From assembly GCA_902522325.1 (NCBI GenBank), contig CABYVA010000001.1, forward strand, positions 1-64,000: DNA of 64,000 nt, in the 5' to 3' direction. Under the pieces are notes generated by a model, which made no database searches, was not told the origin of the DNA, and saw only the letters and a program-made list of their open reading frames with translations. The translations under genes were made by a program, and so were the position numbers. Origin of the DNA: an uncultured Pelagibacteraceae bacterium (GTDB lineage: Bacteria; Pseudomonadota; Alphaproteobacteria; Pelagibacterales; Pelagibacteraceae). This document shows, piece by piece, positions 1 through 8,779 of the stretch (position 1 is its first letter; each line of letters opens with the position of its first letter).

Positions 1-1264
1 TTTTTTCTTGAATAACATTTTTAATTTGATCGATTGTTTTAGCTTTGAGATCAGAAAAATCTTCTTTTTGAATTGATTTATTTTTTAAAATTATGTCATT
101 TTTATTATGAATTTTTGTATCATTTAGATTTTGATCTGATTCTTTTCTATTATCAGATATTTCTTTTAAATGAATTAATCTTATTAGAAACATTTCAATT
201 GATAAGTTTTGATTTGATACTATATCTAGTTCGTTCAAAGTTTTAATAGTAAACTGCCAAAATAATAGTATAGACTTGGCATCAACTTTTTTTGCAATTT
301 CTTTTATTTCTTCAAACTCTTTATCATTTAAAGAAAAATTTGTTCCTTCAATTGTAAGTGACTCTATATTTTTAAAATAATACAGAAGTTCTAAAAAATC
401 ATTTATAAAAATCTTTGGTTCAACTCCCTGATCATAAATTGATCTATACATTTTTAATACTTTTTCTTCGTTGCCTTGAAATATTAATTTAAATAAATTT
501 ATTAATTGAAATTTATCAACATACCCAAATATTTTCTGAGCATTTTCCAAATTGAATTCAGTATTTTTATCTATACTTAATAAAGCTCTATCTAAAAGCG
601 AGAGTGCATCTCTTACAGAGCCTTCTGATGCTTTTACAATAAACTTTAGAGCTTCTTCCGATACTTTTCCATTTTCTTTGTCTTTTATTTTTTCTATAAA
701 TTTTAATAATTCCATTGATTTAACTCTTGGTAAGTCAAATCTTTGACATCTCGATATTACAGTAATTGGTATCTTTTTTATTTCTGTAGTTGCAAATATA
801 AATTTTAAATATTCGGGTGGTTCTTCTAATGTTTTTAACAATGCATTAAATGCCTGTTTACTTAACATATGAACTTCATCAATAATAAAAATTTTATATT
901 TAGCACTTGTTGGGCCATATCTTGAAAATTCTATTAAATCTCTAACATCATCAACTCCAGTTTTACTTGCAGCATCCATTTCTAGAACATCAATGTGATT
1001 AGAGTTTGAAATCGAGTTACAGTTTTCACATAATTCTTTTTTACAAAGCTTATCCATTCCATTTAAACAATTAAGAGTTTTTGCAATAATTCTTGCTATT
1101 GTGGTTTTTCCAACACCTCTTATTCCTGTAAAGAGATAGGCATTTGGTATTTTATTTGCTTTTATAGAATTTAAAATTGTTTCAGAAACTATTTCTTGTC
1201 CTATTAGATCTTCAAATACTTGAGGCCTGTATTTTAATGCTAAAACTTTTGTATTTTTATTCAT
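1..1264 (-). CDS. dnaX: DNA polymerase III subunit gamma/tau (partial, 3' end outside window)
   Basis: This is the clamp-loader ATPase that loads the sliding clamp during replication. The reading frame is open from the ATG at 1264 to the window edge, giving about 421 residues; the C-terminal tau part is missing because the window ends. Visible motifs are the N-terminal KYRPQVFEDLIGQ block, the Walker A GIRGVGKTTIAR, a four-cysteine zinc site (CLNG...CKKELCENC), the Walker B IIDEVHML, the sensor region LLKTLEEPPEYLKFIFATTE and the SRC arginine finger (VISRCQRF). The gene lies directly downstream of the SRP RNA gene on the same strand, so it may be read from the ffs promoter. I saw no obvious frameshift slippery site in the part present. 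Identification is very secure. Confidence 0.96.
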   Translation of the reverse strand, partial: MNKNTKVLALKYRPQVFEDLIGQEIVSETILNSIKANKIPNAYLFTGIRGVGKTTIARIIAKTLNCLNGMDKLCKKELCENCNSISNSNHIDVLEMDAASKTGVDDVRDLIEFSRYGPTSAKYKIFIIDEVHMLSKQAFNALLKTLEEPPEYLKFIFATTEIKKIPITVISRCQRFDLPRVKSMELLKFIEKIKDKENGKVSEEALKFIVKASEGSVRDALSLLDRALLSIDKNTEFNLENAQKIFGYVDKFQLINLFKLIFQGNEEKVLKMYRSIYDQGVEPKIFINDFLELLYYFKNIESLTIEGTNFSLNDKEFEEIKEIAKKVDAKSILLFWQFTIKTLNELDIVSNQNLSIEMFLIRLIHLKEISDNRKESDQNLNDTKIHNKNDIILKNKSIQKEDFSDLKAKTIDQIKNVIQEK

Positions 1265-1272
1265 AATTCTTC

Positions 1273-1357
1273 AGGAGACTAGAACCTGAATAACTGTCTT
1301 TACGATTGCTTCCGTTAGGACCTGGTCGGGTTCAAGCAGCATCCACCTCTAGCCTCC
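1273..1357 (-). ncRNA. ffs: Signal recognition particle RNA, small bacterial (4.5S) type
   Basis: This is the RNA of the signal recognition particle, which binds Ffh and targets nascent membrane proteins. On the - strand the core reads CAGGTCC-TAAC-GGAAGCA, matching the conserved domain IV hairpin with its symmetric and asymmetric internal loops. The ends GGAGGCTAG and CTAGTCTCC pair over 9 bp with one G-U, giving about 85 nt. The apical tetraloop is UAAC rather than the common GGAA. The RNA sits just upstream of dnaX, and a good -10 box lies 6 nt ahead of the proposed 5' end. The ends are inferred from the terminal helix. Confidence 0.9.
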
Positions 1358-1363
1358 AAACGT

Positions 1364-1393
1364 ATTATAACAGTAAATATTTCCAATCTACAA
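1364..1393 (-). promoter_or_regulatory. Probable housekeeping sigma promoter of ffs (and perhaps dnaX)
   Basis: Reading the - strand, TTGTAG (1393-1388) and a perfect TATAAT (1369-1364) are separated by 18 bp. The predicted start falls at the first base of the SRP RNA terminal helix. This matches a sigma-70 type promoter. The start site is inferred. Confidence 0.65.
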
Positions 1394-1409
1394 TAAAAGT
1401 AGGAAAAAT

Positions 1410-2237
1410 TTATTTTTCTCTAAATTTATCTGCTTCATACACGCCTAGGATGTGCATATCATCACAATGAAGACCAAGCTCTTCTAAAGATTTTTTTACT
1501 TTTGTATCTTCAATGTGCCCGTCTAAGTCACAAAGAAAAAAATAAGATGTGAAAGAATTTTTTTCTGGGTAACTTTGTAGTTTTGTCAAATTAACACCTT
1601 GTATAGCAAAACCTGATAATGCAGAATATAAAGCCGCTGGTTTACTTTTTAATTTAAATAAAAGAGATGTTATATATTTTTTATTTTTTAATTCAGGCTG
1701 TAAAATTTTTTTTCCCATTATTAAGAATCTGGTTACATTAACTTTTTCGTTTTCTATATTTGAAGCAAGAATATCTAAATTGTAAATTTTTGCACTTAGC
1801 TCTGATGCGATTGCAGCTTCACTTTTATTTTTATTATCTGATACATATTTTGCGCTACCTGCTGTATCGGCTCTAACATTTTCTGTAAGATTATTTTTTT
1901 TTATAAATAAACTAGACTGAGAAAGCGCTTGTGCATGAGAATAAACATTTTTTATATCTTTTAATTTTGCACCTGGAAGTCCCAACAAATGATGTTGAAT
2001 TGAATGAAAATGTTCAGCGTATATATTTAAACGATATTTAAAAATTAAATATTCTACACCTATATTTCCTGTAATTCTATTAGACTCAGGTATTACAATT
2101 CTAACTTTGTCGTCATCATCGGCTTTGCTGAAACATTCATCAAAAGTTTTACAAGGTACTATTTCTGCATCTGGATAAACCTTTAGTGATGCCAAATGTG
2201 AATAAGCTCCTAAACTTCCCTGGAAAAGAATTTTCAT
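1410..2237 (-). CDS. pheA: Prephenate dehydratase
   Basis: Converts prephenate to phenylpyruvate in phenylalanine synthesis. The 275-residue protein has the N-terminal FQGSLGAYSHLAS block, the catalytic VTRFLIMGKK region (the Thr-Arg-Phe motif) near residue 165, and a C-terminal ACT regulatory domain from about residue 185 (KSKPAALYSALSGF, then LTKLQSYPEKNSF). There is no chorismate mutase domain, so this is the monofunctional form usual in alphaproteobacteria. The ACT segment has LQSYPEK where the family usually has an ESRP-type phenylalanine-binding motif, so feedback control may differ. It follows kdsB with a 6-bp gap and is probably cotranscribed with it. Confidence 0.94.
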   Translation of the reverse strand: MKILFQGSLGAYSHLASLKVYPDAEIVPCKTFDECFSKADDDDKVRIVIPESNRITGNIGVEYLIFKYRLNIYAEHFHSIQHHLLGLPGAKLKDIKNVYSHAQALSQSSLFIKKNNLTENVRADTAGSAKYVSDNKNKSEAAIASELSAKIYNLDILASNIENEKVNVTRFLIMGKKILQPELKNKKYITSLLFKLKSKPAALYSALSGFAIQGVNLTKLQSYPEKNSFTSYFFLCDLDGHIEDTKVKKSLEELGLHCDDMHILGVYEADKFREK

Positions 2238-2243
2238 ATTCCG

Positions 2244-2978
2244 CTATTTATATTCCATAATTTTTTTTATAGCTAGGAAATCTTCTTTTGTATCAACTCC
2301 GATTGGAGCAGATTTTGCAAGTCCTACCATAATTTTAATATTATTATCTAATGCTCTCAATTGTTCTAAACGATTTTCAATTTCGTTTTTTGTTTGTTCA
2401 AAGTTAATAAATTTTTCCAAAATTGAAACTTTATAAATATAAATTCCGATGTGATGATAAATATTAAAATATTTTGTTGATAAACTTTCCCTAAAAAAAT
2501 TTAATGCTTCTGAAAAATTTTTATTATTTAATTTTTCCTTTGTAATTACTTTTACAATATTTTTGTCTTCTAATATTGAGTCTTTTTTAATTTCTGCTGC
2601 CAGTGTCCCAATGTCAGAGTTATTTTTAATCATCAAATTATTAAGATTAATAATATCTAAAGGATCTATCAATGGTTCATCACCCTGCAGATTAATAACA
2701 TAGTCTATATCGTTAGCTTTTATTTTTTTTAAACCTTCGTATATTCTATCTGATCCCGTTCTATGGTTTTTTGTCATCAATGCTTTGCCTCCGTTACTTT
2801 CAACTGCATCAACGATTTCTTTATCCTCGGTAGCTACTATTACGTCGCCTATATTTGCTTTTTTTGCCTTTTTAACTACATGACAAATAATGGGTAAATT
2901 GTTTATTTCTAGTAATGGTTTACCTTTTAATCGACTAGCCGACATTCTCGATGGAATTATTATTATAGTTTTGCTCAT
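2244..2978 (-). CDS. kdsB: 3-deoxy-manno-octulosonate cytidylyltransferase (CMP-Kdo synthetase)
   Basis: Activates Kdo with CTP for lipopolysaccharide inner-core assembly in the cytoplasm. The N-terminus IIIIPSRMSASRLKGKPL is the nucleotide-binding signature; NLQGDEPLID near residue 90 and the HRTGSDRIYE block are family motifs. I start the gene at the ATG at 2978 (MSKTIII). An in-frame ATG at 3020 would add 14 residues with no family similarity. The resulting 244 aa is the usual length. The gene pairs functionally with kdsD at 8780. It is divergent from the cytochrome c gene and followed by pheA. Confidence 0.95.
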   Translation of the reverse strand: MSKTIIIIPSRMSASRLKGKPLLEINNLPIICHVVKKAKKANIGDVIVATEDKEIVDAVESNGGKALMTKNHRTGSDRIYEGLKKIKANDIDYVINLQGDEPLIDPLDIINLNNLMIKNNSDIGTLAAEIKKDSILEDKNIVKVITKEKLNNKNFSEALNFFRESLSTKYFNIYHHIGIYIYKVSILEKFINFEQTKNEIENRLEQLRALDNNIKIMVGLAKSAPIGVDTKEDFLAIKKIMEYK

Positions 2979-3090
2979 TTGTAGTACTTTAATTTCATTC
3001 TGTGCGTCTAACAGACGCAAATTTGCAAATTAAAAATTTTAAGTAATTTTGAATTTATCATGTTATACGTGCTTTTTAAAAATAATTAAA

Positions 3091-3624
3091 ATGGATTCGT
3101 TTGAAATAAATAAAATAATAGCTGCTATTTTAGTAACAGTTTTATTGGTGCTAGGTATAGGAAAAATTTCAGATGTAATTTTTCATGTAGAACAGCCAAG
3201 CGTTGCAGGATATAAAGTTGAAATTGTTGTGAGTGGGGACACCGCTTCACAAGTAAGTACAGGGACTGAAACTGACATTGCTGCCCTTTTAGCTTTGGGT
3301 AGTGTCGAAGATGGTGAAAAGGTATTCAAAAAATGTGCTGCTTGTCATTCCATAAATTCAGGAGGAAGAAATAATATCGGTCCAAAGCTTTGGAATGTAA
3401 TGTTTAGACCTGTTGGCTCAGTAGCTGACTACAAATATTCAAAAGCACTTTCATCATACGGTAAGGAATGGTCTTGGGAAGAAATGAACGGATTTTTATT
3501 AAAACCGGCTAAATGGATAAAAGGAAATAAAATGGGATTTGCTGGATTAAAAAAAGATGAAGATAGAGCTTCAGTAATACTTTACCTTAACAAAAAAAGT
3601 GACAACCCTAAACAATTACCTTAA
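3091..3624 (+). CDS. Membrane-anchored c-type cytochrome (CycM / c552-like)
   Basis: Electron carrier in the periplasm, tethered by an uncleaved N-terminal helix (residues about 6-28, IIAAILVTVLLVLGIGKI). The haem-binding site is KKCAACHSINSGG (CxxCH), followed by NNIGPKLWNV and the distal methionine region KMGFAGLKKDEDRASVI, the layout of alphaproteobacterial membrane-bound cytochromes that link the bc1 complex to the oxidase. The start at the ATG at 3091 gives 177 residues; an upstream TTG at 3049 would add 14 residues ahead of the membrane helix. It converges with argF, and the two stop codons overlap. Confidence 0.88.
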   Translation: MDSFEINKIIAAILVTVLLVLGIGKISDVIFHVEQPSVAGYKVEIVVSGDTASQVSTGTETDIAALLALGSVEDGEKVFKKCAACHSINSGGRNNIGPKLWNVMFRPVGSVADYKYSKALSSYGKEWSWEEMNGFLLKPAKWIKGNKMGFAGLKKDEDRASVILYLNKKSDNPKQLP

Positions 3625-4551
3625 TTTTTTTAAACAATATAAAATAATACTTTTTTGAACATGAACTCTGTTTAGAGCTTGTTGCCACACTTTTGATTGT
3701 TTTCCATCTATAACATCTGAAGAAACTTCATATCCTCTTGAAGCTGGAAGACAATGAAGAAAAATTGCATTTTTTTTTGCAAAACTCATAAGTTTTGAAT
3801 TTACTTGAAAGTTTTTAAAATCTTTAATTTTTTTATTTTTATTTATTTTGTCATTCATGCTTATAAATTTATCTGCAAAAACAACATCTGAGTTAAGTAT
3901 TGCTTTTTTTGGATCATTATAGACTTTTATTTTAGCCATATTTTTTTTTGCCCAGTTTAATATAGTTTTGTTTGTTTCATATTTTTTTGGAGATCCAATA
4001 CTTAGATTAAAAGAAAACTTCGTAGAAGCTTCGATTAAACTATTTAGAACATTGTTTCCATCTCCAATCCAACAAATATTTAAATTTTTAATTGATTTTT
4101 TTTTAATTTCTTCAATTGTAAATACATCTGATAATATTTGAGTAGGATGAGATGATGGACTTAAGCCATTAATAATTGGAATATTTAAATGTTTTTTAAA
4201 TTCAACTAATTTTTTATCTGCGTCTGTTCTTAACATAAAAATATCACCATAATTTGAAATAATTTTAGCAGTATCATGAATTGACTCTCCTCCTTTAAAT
4301 AAGTGCAATTCATCAGTTCTTAAGTTCAGCACACCTCCGCCTAGCTGCCTAATTGCTAAATAAAAACTAAGTCTAGTTCTTAAACTTGATTTTTCAAACA
4401 TTTGAATAAGCAGTTTTCCTTTAAGAGGTATATCTTTATCAGGGTCTAGATTGTTTAAATTTTTTCTCTTTGTCTTTCTATTTTTAGCATCAAAAATAAT
4501 TTTTTTTAAATCTTTGACAGGTATATCTTTTATATTTATAAAATGTTTCAC
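3616..4551 (-). CDS. argF: Ornithine carbamoyltransferase
   Basis: Forms citrulline from ornithine and carbamoyl phosphate in arginine synthesis. Motifs seen are the carbamoyl-phosphate site FEKSSLRTRLSF (SxRTR), the HPTQILSD block and HCLPASRGYEVS near the C-terminus with the catalytic Cys. I chose the GTG at 4551, which shares its G with the TAG stop of argD, has an AAGGAG site about 10 nt upstream, and gives the typical MKHF-type N-terminus. An ATG at 4572 would add 7 residues. The length of about 311 aa is normal. It is translationally coupled to argD. Confidence 0.93.
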   Translation of the reverse strand: MKHFINIKDIPVKDLKKIIFDAKNRKTKRKNLNNLDPDKDIPLKGKLLIQMFEKSSLRTRLSFYLAIRQLGGGVLNLRTDELHLFKGGESIHDTAKIISNYGDIFMLRTDADKKLVEFKKHLNIPIINGLSPSSHPTQILSDVFTIEEIKKKSIKNLNICWIGDGNNVLNSLIEASTKFSFNLSIGSPKKYETNKTILNWAKKNMAKIKVYNDPKKAILNSDVVFADKFISMNDKINKNKKIKDFKNFQVNSKLMSFAKKNAIFLHCLPASRGYEVSSDVIDGKQSKVWQQALNRVHVQKSIILYCLKKLR

Positions 4552-5723
4552 TAATTTTTGTACTCCTTGCATACTTTACTTATGATCTTAAGTGCAAGAT
4601 CTATTTCTTTTTTTTTAACCGTTAATGGCGGAAGTACTCTGATCACATTCTCTGCTGCTTTTATTGTTAAAAGTTTTTTATCCATTAATTTTTGTATAAA
4701 TTTTGTCTGATCTTCAAAAAGTTGAATACCTATTAATAGTCCAACTCCTCTTATTTCTTTAATAATATTTGGATATTTTTTTTGAATTTTTTTTAATTCT
4801 AAATGAAAATATTTAGAAACCGCCTGAACATTTTTTAAGAATCCCTTTTTAAAGATTTGGTCTAAAACTGCATTACCCACACTCATAGCCAATGGATTCC
4901 CTCCGAATGTGCTTCCATGTGTGCCAGGATGGTTGATACCTGACGCTGCTTTTTTAGTCATTAAAACTGCTCCTATTGGAAAACCACCTCCAATTCCTTT
5001 AGCTATAGGAACAATGTCTGGCTTAACTTTTGCGTGCTCAAATGCAAAAAATCTACCTGATCTTCCAATTCCACATTGCACTTCATCTAATATCAGTAGT
5101 ATTTTTTTTTTGTTACAAATTTTTCGTAAATCTCTTAGACACCAATCTGGAATAGTTTTAATTCCACCTTCTCCCATAATAGGTTCCACCATTATTGCTG
5201 CTGTTTTTCTAGTAATAGATTTCTTTAATCCATTGTGGTCTCCAAATTTAAAATGATCAAAACCATTTACCCTTGGACCAAATCCTTCTGTCATTTTTTT
5301 TGATCCACTTGCATATATCATGGATGTGGTTCTTCCATGAAAAGAGTTTTTTATACAAAGAATTCTATTTTTATTTGGTTTTCCAATAGAATAAAAATAT
5401 CTTCTTGCAACTTTTACTGCTGCCTCAGTAGCTTCCGCTCCACTGTTTTGAAAAATTACAAAATCTGCAAACGTTTTTTTTGTTAATCTTTTTGCTAATC
5501 TTTCGCCCTCGGGTATAGTAAAAGCATTTGATACATGCCATAGTTTTTTTGACTGCTTTTTAATTGCATTTACAAGATAAGGATTTGCATGTCCTAAAGA
5601 ATTTACAGCTATTCCTTGTACAAAATCTAAATACTTTTTTCCATTCGTTGCATAAAGAAAACTTCCCTTTCCTTTTTTAAAAGCAACCTTTTTTCTATTA
5701 TAGTTTTTCGCTAAAGCACTCAT
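4551..5723 (-). CDS. argD: Acetylornithine aminotransferase (class III aminotransferase)
   Basis: PLP enzyme that transaminates N-acetylglutamate semialdehyde in arginine synthesis and may also act on succinyl-diaminopimelate. The 390-aa protein shows FQNSGAEATEAAVKVAR, the PLP-stacking region SFHGRTTSM, the DEVQCGIGRSGRFFAFE block with the cofactor-contacting Asp, and the Schiff-base lysine in PIAKGIGGGFPIGA near residue 240. It starts 5 bp downstream of the ABC-2 permease stop and overlaps argF by one base, an argD-argF pair common in alphaproteobacteria. Confidence 0.94.
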   Translation of the reverse strand: MSALAKNYNRKKVAFKKGKGSFLYATNGKKYLDFVQGIAVNSLGHANPYLVNAIKKQSKKLWHVSNAFTIPEGERLAKRLTKKTFADFVIFQNSGAEATEAAVKVARRYFYSIGKPNKNRILCIKNSFHGRTTSMIYASGSKKMTEGFGPRVNGFDHFKFGDHNGLKKSITRKTAAIMVEPIMGEGGIKTIPDWCLRDLRKICNKKKILLILDEVQCGIGRSGRFFAFEHAKVKPDIVPIAKGIGGGFPIGAVLMTKKAASGINHPGTHGSTFGGNPLAMSVGNAVLDQIFKKGFLKNVQAVSKYFHLELKKIQKKYPNIIKEIRGVGLLIGIQLFEDQTKFIQKLMDKKLLTIKAAENVIRVLPPLTVKKKEIDLALKIISKVCKEYKN

Positions 5724-5728
5724 TAGTT

Positions 5729-6535
5729 TTAAGATTTAATTTTATAGCCTTTTTTATATAAAAAGTAGGATATAAACCAGAAAACAAATGAAAGAATAAT
5801 TAAATAAATTACTCCAAAATAAATCGATCCATCAGATTTTCCTAAAAAACCGAACCTTGTAATATCGATAATATAAAAAAAGGGATTAATTTTACTTATA
5901 AATTGAAAAAACTCTGGTAGTTTGTCAACTGTATAAAATACACCTGAAAGAAAGCTCAGTGGAGTTATAATAAAATTAGTTATAGTGGCTGTATGATCAA
6001 ATTTTTCCGCCCAAAGTCCTGAGATAAATCCAAGAGCCCCAAGAATGAATGATCCAAAAAAAGCACCAATAAATATATATAAAATACTATAGATGTGTAT
6101 TTCTACTATTAATGAAAAAACCAAAACAGAAATTATAAGAATAAATATGCTTCTAGTTACTGAAGCTAATATTATTGCCAAAGTTACTTCTGCCGCCGAC
6201 AATGGCGCATACAAAGTATCTATAATATTTCCTTGAATTTTTGCTATCATTAATGAGGAAATAGAATGTGAAAAACTCTGCTGAACCATTGACATAACTA
6301 TAAGACCTGGTGCTAAAAAAACTATAAATGGAAAACCTAGTACAGCACCTCTTTCATTGCCTATTGCCAATGTAAGAACTGTTAAAAATAATAAACTTGA
6401 AACAAGTGGAGATAGAATTGTTTGAGCCCACACAACTAGAAAACGACTTATCTCTTTTAAATAAAGAGTTGTAAATCCAATCCAATTTACTAGTCCAAAT
6501 TTTTTTATTTTAATTTGATATTTATTTTCAAGCAT
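5729..6535 (-). CDS. ABC-2 type transporter permease
   Basis: Integral membrane subunit of an ABC exporter. The 268 residues contain about six hydrophobic segments, starting near residue 30 after a short cytoplasmic N-terminus, and the family signature FIITPLSFLSGVFYTVDKLP near residue 190 followed by INPFFYIIDITRFGFLG. This resembles the YadH/NodJ-type ABC-2 permeases. No ATPase gene is adjacent, so its partner must lie outside this window or be shared. The substrate cannot be deduced. It is the first gene of a probable argD-argF transcript, divergent from gcrA. Confidence 0.87.
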   Translation of the reverse strand: MLENKYQIKIKKFGLVNWIGFTTLYLKEISRFLVVWAQTILSPLVSSLLFLTVLTLAIGNERGAVLGFPFIVFLAPGLIVMSMVQQSFSHSISSLMIAKIQGNIIDTLYAPLSAAEVTLAIILASVTRSIFILIISVLVFSLIVEIHIYSILYIFIGAFFGSFILGALGFISGLWAEKFDHTATITNFIITPLSFLSGVFYTVDKLPEFFQFISKINPFFYIIDITRFGFLGKSDGSIYFGVIYLIILSFVFWFISYFLYKKGYKIKS

Positions 6536-6665
6536 AAATAATTATTTTTAGCGCTTTTTTTTTAAATTTGTTAATAAATCAATAATTTTACTTGTTTTAT
6601 TAATTATCTTATGTGTATCTCTATATAGTAATAAATTTTATAATATATACCAAATGTTGTAATTT

Positions 6666-7145
6666 ATGAGTTGGACAGAAGAAAAAGTATTAAAACTTAA
6701 AGAATTGTGGGGCAAAGGAAAGACTGCAAGTCAGATTGCAGAGATTATAGGTGGAATAAGTAGAAATGCGGTTATAGGAAAAGCCCATAGATTAAATTTA
6801 TCAGCGAAAATTAAACAAAGAACTGCTCCAAATCAAAATTTAAAAAAAAGTGATAATCGAAAGATTGGAAGAAGAAGTAGATTTAAATCTTTATTAATTG
6901 AAAAAGATTTTGAACCTGAAAACCCAAAACAACTCGAAGAGTTGGATGAAAATTCATGTAAATGGCCTATTGGACACCCAGATGAAAGTTCATTTTATTT
7001 TTGTGGCAGGAAATCATTAAAAGATTTCTCATACTGTAAACTTCATTTGCTTTATGCATTTCAACCAAAAGGTAAAAAAGAAGATGCCTCAGAAAAAGAT
7101 ATGGAAATTCCTCCTTTTATAGAAAAGAAAATAAAATCTGCCTAA
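6666..7145 (+). CDS. gcrA: GcrA-family cell cycle regulator
   Basis: Alphaproteobacterial transcription regulator that binds RNA polymerase sigma-70 and, in Caulobacter, responds to CcrM-methylated GANTC sites. The N-terminal 50 residues carry the diagnostic SWTEEKVLKLKELWGKG and ASQIAEIIGG, then SRNAVIGKAHRLNLSAK. The C-terminal half has CKWPIGHPDESSFYFCG and YCKLHLLYAFQP, the conserved sigma-interaction part with paired cysteines. Its length of 159 aa is normal. The gene stands alone, divergent from the ABC permease and convergent with the NDUFA9-like gene. A TATAAT lies at 6639-6644, 22 nt before the start codon. Confidence 0.94.
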   Translation: MSWTEEKVLKLKELWGKGKTASQIAEIIGGISRNAVIGKAHRLNLSAKIKQRTAPNQNLKKSDNRKIGRRSRFKSLLIEKDFEPENPKQLEELDENSCKWPIGHPDESSFYFCGRKSLKDFSYCKLHLLYAFQPKGKKEDASEKDMEIPPFIEKKIKSA

Positions 7146-7158
7146 TTTTTTTCAATAA

Positions 7159-8115
7159 TCATAAATCATATTTTTTTTTAGAAAACTGACCAGACTCTTT
7201 CCACATATAGCAATATTTAGATACTTCGAGATTAAATTTGCGAGTGCTAGGGACGTTTATATCAAAGTTTGTTTTATATTTACCAGATGGAACATTGTCA
7301 TACTTTAAAAGTCTAAGTTGATCATTTGTAAGAAGAGGTTTAGGAAATAATTCAAAAAATACTGCAGAAATTTTCGCTAAAAATAAAGGCATAGGTATTA
7401 AAATTCTTTTTTTATCAATTAGATATAATAATCTTTCTAATATATCTTTTAAAGATATTGTTTCGGGTCCAACACATTCAATCGTGGTTGATTTAATTTT
7501 TTTTGAAATTACTTGATATATTATTTCTGTTAAATCTGAACAATGAATAGGCGTAAATTTTGTTTTTCCATTATAGTAAAGAGGAAAAATAGGAAGTCTA
7601 TTAAGTAGAGTCATAAAATTTGTTGTAAAGTTATCGTCTACTGAATAAACTACTGATGGTCTTAAAATTGTTGAATCTTTAAAATTATTTTTTATATTAG
7701 CTTCGCCCTCTAATTTGCTTTTTGCATAATTAGAATCGCCCGCTTGTTCTACCCCTAAGGCTGATACATGAATTAATTGTTTAATGTTAAAATCTCTACA
7801 AATTTTTGATATATAAGTAGGAAAAATATTGTGTAAATTATGAAAAGTATTAGATCTGTTTTCATAAAGAATACCAATTAAGTTAATAACAATTTCATTT
7901 TTTCTAATTAAATTCTTTATTTTTTCCTCATCAAAAATGTTGGCCTCAATAACATTTAAATAGCCAGCATTTGCTTGGGTTTTTAAAAAATAAGCTTTTT
8001 GATGAATATTTCTTGTAACGGCTGTTACTTCATAATTGCTTTTTGTAAGCTTTCTTATTAAATGGCGACCTATTTGACCACTTCCACCAAATATTAATAT
8101 GTTTTTTGCTTTCAT
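7159..8115 (-). CDS. NDUFA9-like NAD(P)H-binding protein, complex I associated
   Basis: Atypical short-chain dehydrogenase fold. The nucleotide-binding loop IFGGSGQIGRHLIRKL is at residues 8-23, and conserved blocks VINLIGILYEN, LIHVSALG and SKLEGE follow, typical of the mitochondrial NDUFA9 and bacterial homologue family. The protein is 318 aa. Its role is probably complex I assembly or quinone-linked oxidoreductase function, inferred from the family; the canonical SDR catalytic YxxxK is represented here only by YAKSK. It is transcribed alone, divergent from the RNase D gene. Confidence 0.83.
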   Translation of the reverse strand: MKAKNILIFGGSGQIGRHLIRKLTKSNYEVTAVTRNIHQKAYFLKTQANAGYLNVIEANIFDEEKIKNLIRKNEIVINLIGILYENRSNTFHNLHNIFPTYISKICRDFNIKQLIHVSALGVEQAGDSNYAKSKLEGEANIKNNFKDSTILRPSVVYSVDDNFTTNFMTLLNRLPIFPLYYNGKTKFTPIHCSDLTEIIYQVISKKIKSTTIECVGPETISLKDILERLLYLIDKKRILIPMPLFLAKISAVFFELFPKPLLTNDQLRLLKYDNVPSGKYKTNFDINVPSTRKFNLEVSKYCYMWKESGQFSKKKYDL

Positions 8116-8165
8116 TTATCAAAAAATAGACATTTTTGTTGTGTCATATATAAGAACTTTGAAAT

Positions 8166-8777
8166 ATGAATATTGATATTAAACTTCACAATAATGATAT
8201 ACCAGCTGATCTAAAATTAGGCAACATTGTAGCAATTGATTGTGAGTTTATGGGATTAAATGTAAAACGCGACCCTTTGTGTTTAATACAAATTTCAAGT
8301 GGTAATTCAGATGCGCATATAGTGCAGTTAAACAGAAAAAGTTACGATGCACCAAATTTAGTTAAATTTTTAGGTAATAAAAATATTTGTAAAATTTTTC
8401 ACTTTGCAAGAGCAGATTTAGGTCATATTAAATATTATTTAAAAGTAGAAGTTGAAAATATATTGGATACAAAAATTGCATCTAAGTTAGCTAGGTCTTA
8501 CTCTGACAGTCATTCGCTAAAAACTCTTATAAAAGAATTTATTAATATAGATATTAGTAAACAATTTCAAAGTTCTGATTTTGGTGGCAAACTATCTGAC
8601 TCGCAATTAAAATATTGCGCAAATGATGTGATATACTTGCACAAAATACATGAAGAACTTAATAAAATATTGGTCAGAGAAAAAAGAATAGATCTTTACA
8701 AAGATTGTTTAAAGTTTGTTAATACTAGAGTAAATTTAGATCTTGCTTCTTTTAAAGAAGATATTTGGTCTCATTAA
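8166..8777 (+). CDS. rnd: Ribonuclease D family 3'-5' exonuclease (short form)
   Basis: DEDDy-type exonuclease acting on structured RNA 3' ends. The three motifs are visible: AIDCEFMGLN near residue 24, FHFARADLGHIK near residue 80, and KYCANDVIYLHKIHEEL near residue 160. At 203 aa it consists only of the exonuclease domain and lacks the HRDC domains of E. coli RNase D, as in many alphaproteobacteria. It is the first gene of a long + strand series. The next gene (kdsD) starts 3 nt after its stop. Confidence 0.9.
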   Translation: MNIDIKLHNNDIPADLKLGNIVAIDCEFMGLNVKRDPLCLIQISSGNSDAHIVQLNRKSYDAPNLVKFLGNKNICKIFHFARADLGHIKYYLKVEVENILDTKIASKLARSYSDSHSLKTLIKEFINIDISKQFQSSDFGGKLSDSQLKYCANDVIYLHKIHEELNKILVREKRIDLYKDCLKFVNTRVNLDLASFKEDIWSH

Positions 8778-8779
8778 AA

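Noticed and set aside
3049..3090. Upstream TTG start for the cytochrome c gene
   Set aside because: It would put a Cys-containing 14-residue extension ahead of the membrane anchor. The ATG at 3091 gives the usual N-terminus.
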